DNA of 40,440 nucleotides. Source: Chitinophagaceae bacterium (GTDB lineage: Bacteria; Bacteroidota; Bacteroidia; Chitinophagales; Chitinophagaceae). The stretch covers positions 1-40,440 of the forward strand of contig JAICYZ010000007.1 in NCBI GenBank assembly GCA_025933935.1, read 5' to 3'. The translations under genes were made by a program, and so were the position numbers. The notes below the pieces were generated by a model. The model ran no database searches, was not told the origin of the DNA, and worked only from the letters and a program-made list of their open reading frames with translations. Positions 39,595-40,440 of this stretch are shown here, in pieces. Each line of letters opens with the position of its first letter. Position 1 is the stretch's first letter.

Positions 39595-40356
39595 TCAAAA
39601 AGGCGAAGGGCTAATGCATGTCCATCCGCCATCTACAATTAAACTTTGTCCTGTAATGTGTTTTGCGTCCTCCGAAACGAAGAAAAGCGCCGCATTTGCT
39701 ATATCAGCTACTGTAGCCGGGCGGCCCATGGGTGTGAGTCGAGACCATATTTTTACATAATCCGGATCGTTCAAAGTTCGTTCAGTTACAGTAGCTCCCG
39801 GGGCTATTGTGTTTACATTTATTTTGTATTTTGAAACTTCGATCACCAGGTTTTTAGCCAGCATTTCCAGCGCGGCTTTCGTCATTCCATACGCTGCAAG
39901 GTCTTTATGGGCCTGGTGGCCGGTGACGGAAGATGTAAACAACAAAGAGCCACCTGTTAACTGTTTTCTCATTTGGTTAGCTGCGGCCTGGGCGAGGAAA
40001 AAAGTGCCCCCAAGATTCACTTGTAAAACTCTTGAAAAAGATTCAGGAGAATAGGTGAAAAAATCTCCGAAAAGAGTGATGCCGGCATTGGCAATTACCA
40101 TGTCAATTTTCCCAAATCTTTCTACTGTTTCATCTACCATATTTTGAATAAAAATGGCATCGCCGGCATCGCCGGCCAAAGGAATGCATTTATTTATTCC
40201 ATCTTTGTTGATAGTGTTCGCTGCTGTCTGCGTAAGGTTTTCATCTATATCATTTAAAACAACCAGCGCTCCTTCCAATGCAAGCCTCCGGCAAATCTCA
40301 AAACCAATTCCCTGGCCAGCGCCGGTTACTATCGCTACTTTCTCTTTAAATTTCAT
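39595..40356 (-). CDS. SDR family oxidoreductase
   Basis: A 253-residue classical short-chain dehydrogenase/reductase. The cofactor motif TGAGQGIG is at 11-18, the NAG motif at 90-92, catalytic Ser143 in SSVTGHQ, and Tyr156/Lys160 in YGMTK. The C-terminal FFVSEDAKHITGQSLIVDGG is typical. A D-rather-than-basic pattern after the first strand (VLNDIDEN) favours NAD(H). The fold is like 3-oxoacyl-ACP reductase or glucose 1-dehydrogenase; there are no neighbouring fatty-acid genes to decide. It is on the core side of the cassette-like block. Confidence 0.93.
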   Translation of the reverse strand: MKFKEKVAIVTGAGQGIGFEICRRLALEGALVVLNDIDENLTQTAANTINKDGINKCIPLAGDAGDAIFIQNMVDETVERFGKIDMVIANAGITLFGDFFTYSPESFSRVLQVNLGGTFFLAQAAANQMRKQLTGGSLLFTSSVTGHQAHKDLAAYGMTKAALEMLAKNLVIEVSKYKINVNTIAPGATVTERTLNDPDYVKIWSRLTPMGRPATVADIANAALFFVSEDAKHITGQSLIVDGGWTCISPSPF

Positions 40357-40440
40357 ATTCTTTTTTTGAATTAATAGTCTATTTGATTGATGCCCACAAC
40401 CGCGAACTGCAGAGAGAGATTTCTTGCCAAATATTGGCTG

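Overview
The window reads as a chromosomal segment of a Bacteroidota bacterium, most likely of the Chitinophagaceae type. The supports are AT-rich DNA, few Shine-Dalgarno sites, several TAnnTTTG-type -7 boxes very close to start codons, and families typical of that phylum: DUF5916, a SigK/RskA-type ECF pair with fasciclin, a paired NfeD and stomatin-like protein, a GNAT-nitrilase fusion, and small CsbD, YtxH and lmo0937-type proteins. The family-level placement is inference. No rRNA, tRNA, CRISPR array, transposase or integrase was seen.

Layout. 0-9 kb (all minus strand): Gfo/Idh/MocA oxidoreductase, MscS-type channel, GNAT-nitrilase fusion, stomatin-like/NfeD pair, sigma54-dependent response regulator, YihY/BrkB membrane protein. 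9-15.4 kb: an envelope/stress cluster with two tandem 49-aa membrane peptides, CsbD, an AI-2E family permease, a CHASE3 histidine kinase, a 57-aa lipoprotein, two low-affinity-iron-permease-type paralogues (one frameshifted), then a YtxH / holin-like / unknown operon. 15.4-18.3 kb: DUF2279 protein and phosphohexomutase. 18.4-22.4 kb: two ferritin-like proteins, a fasciclin protein, anti-sigma (RskA-like) and ECF sigma factor. 22.5-26.3 kb: NUDIX hydrolase, folC, tyrS, a solitary nucleotidyltransferase. 26.4-34.4 kb: isochorismatase-like hydrolase, SpoIIAA-like protein and esterase, Hsp20, zinc alcohol dehydrogenase, small secreted protein, VOC protein, DUF5916 protein, orphan GroES-like protein. 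34.6-35.9 kb: serine hydrolase. 36-39.6 kb: single unrelated minus-strand genes separated by related spacers, resembling a gene-cassette array. 39.6-40.4 kb: SDR oxidoreductase.

Two regulatory patterns tie genes together. First, the ferritin-like operon and the fasciclin gene, both beside the ECF sigma/anti-sigma pair, each carry AACC-N16-CGTA upstream, a plausible shared ECF promoter. Second, several stress genes (hsp20, ytxH-like, both iron-permease-like paralogues, the first 49-aa peptide, and perhaps the small secreted protein) carry a TGGCA box about 37-53 bases before the start. At hsp20 this is a full sigma54 -24/-12 match, and a GAFTGA-bearing sigma54 activator lies in the same window.
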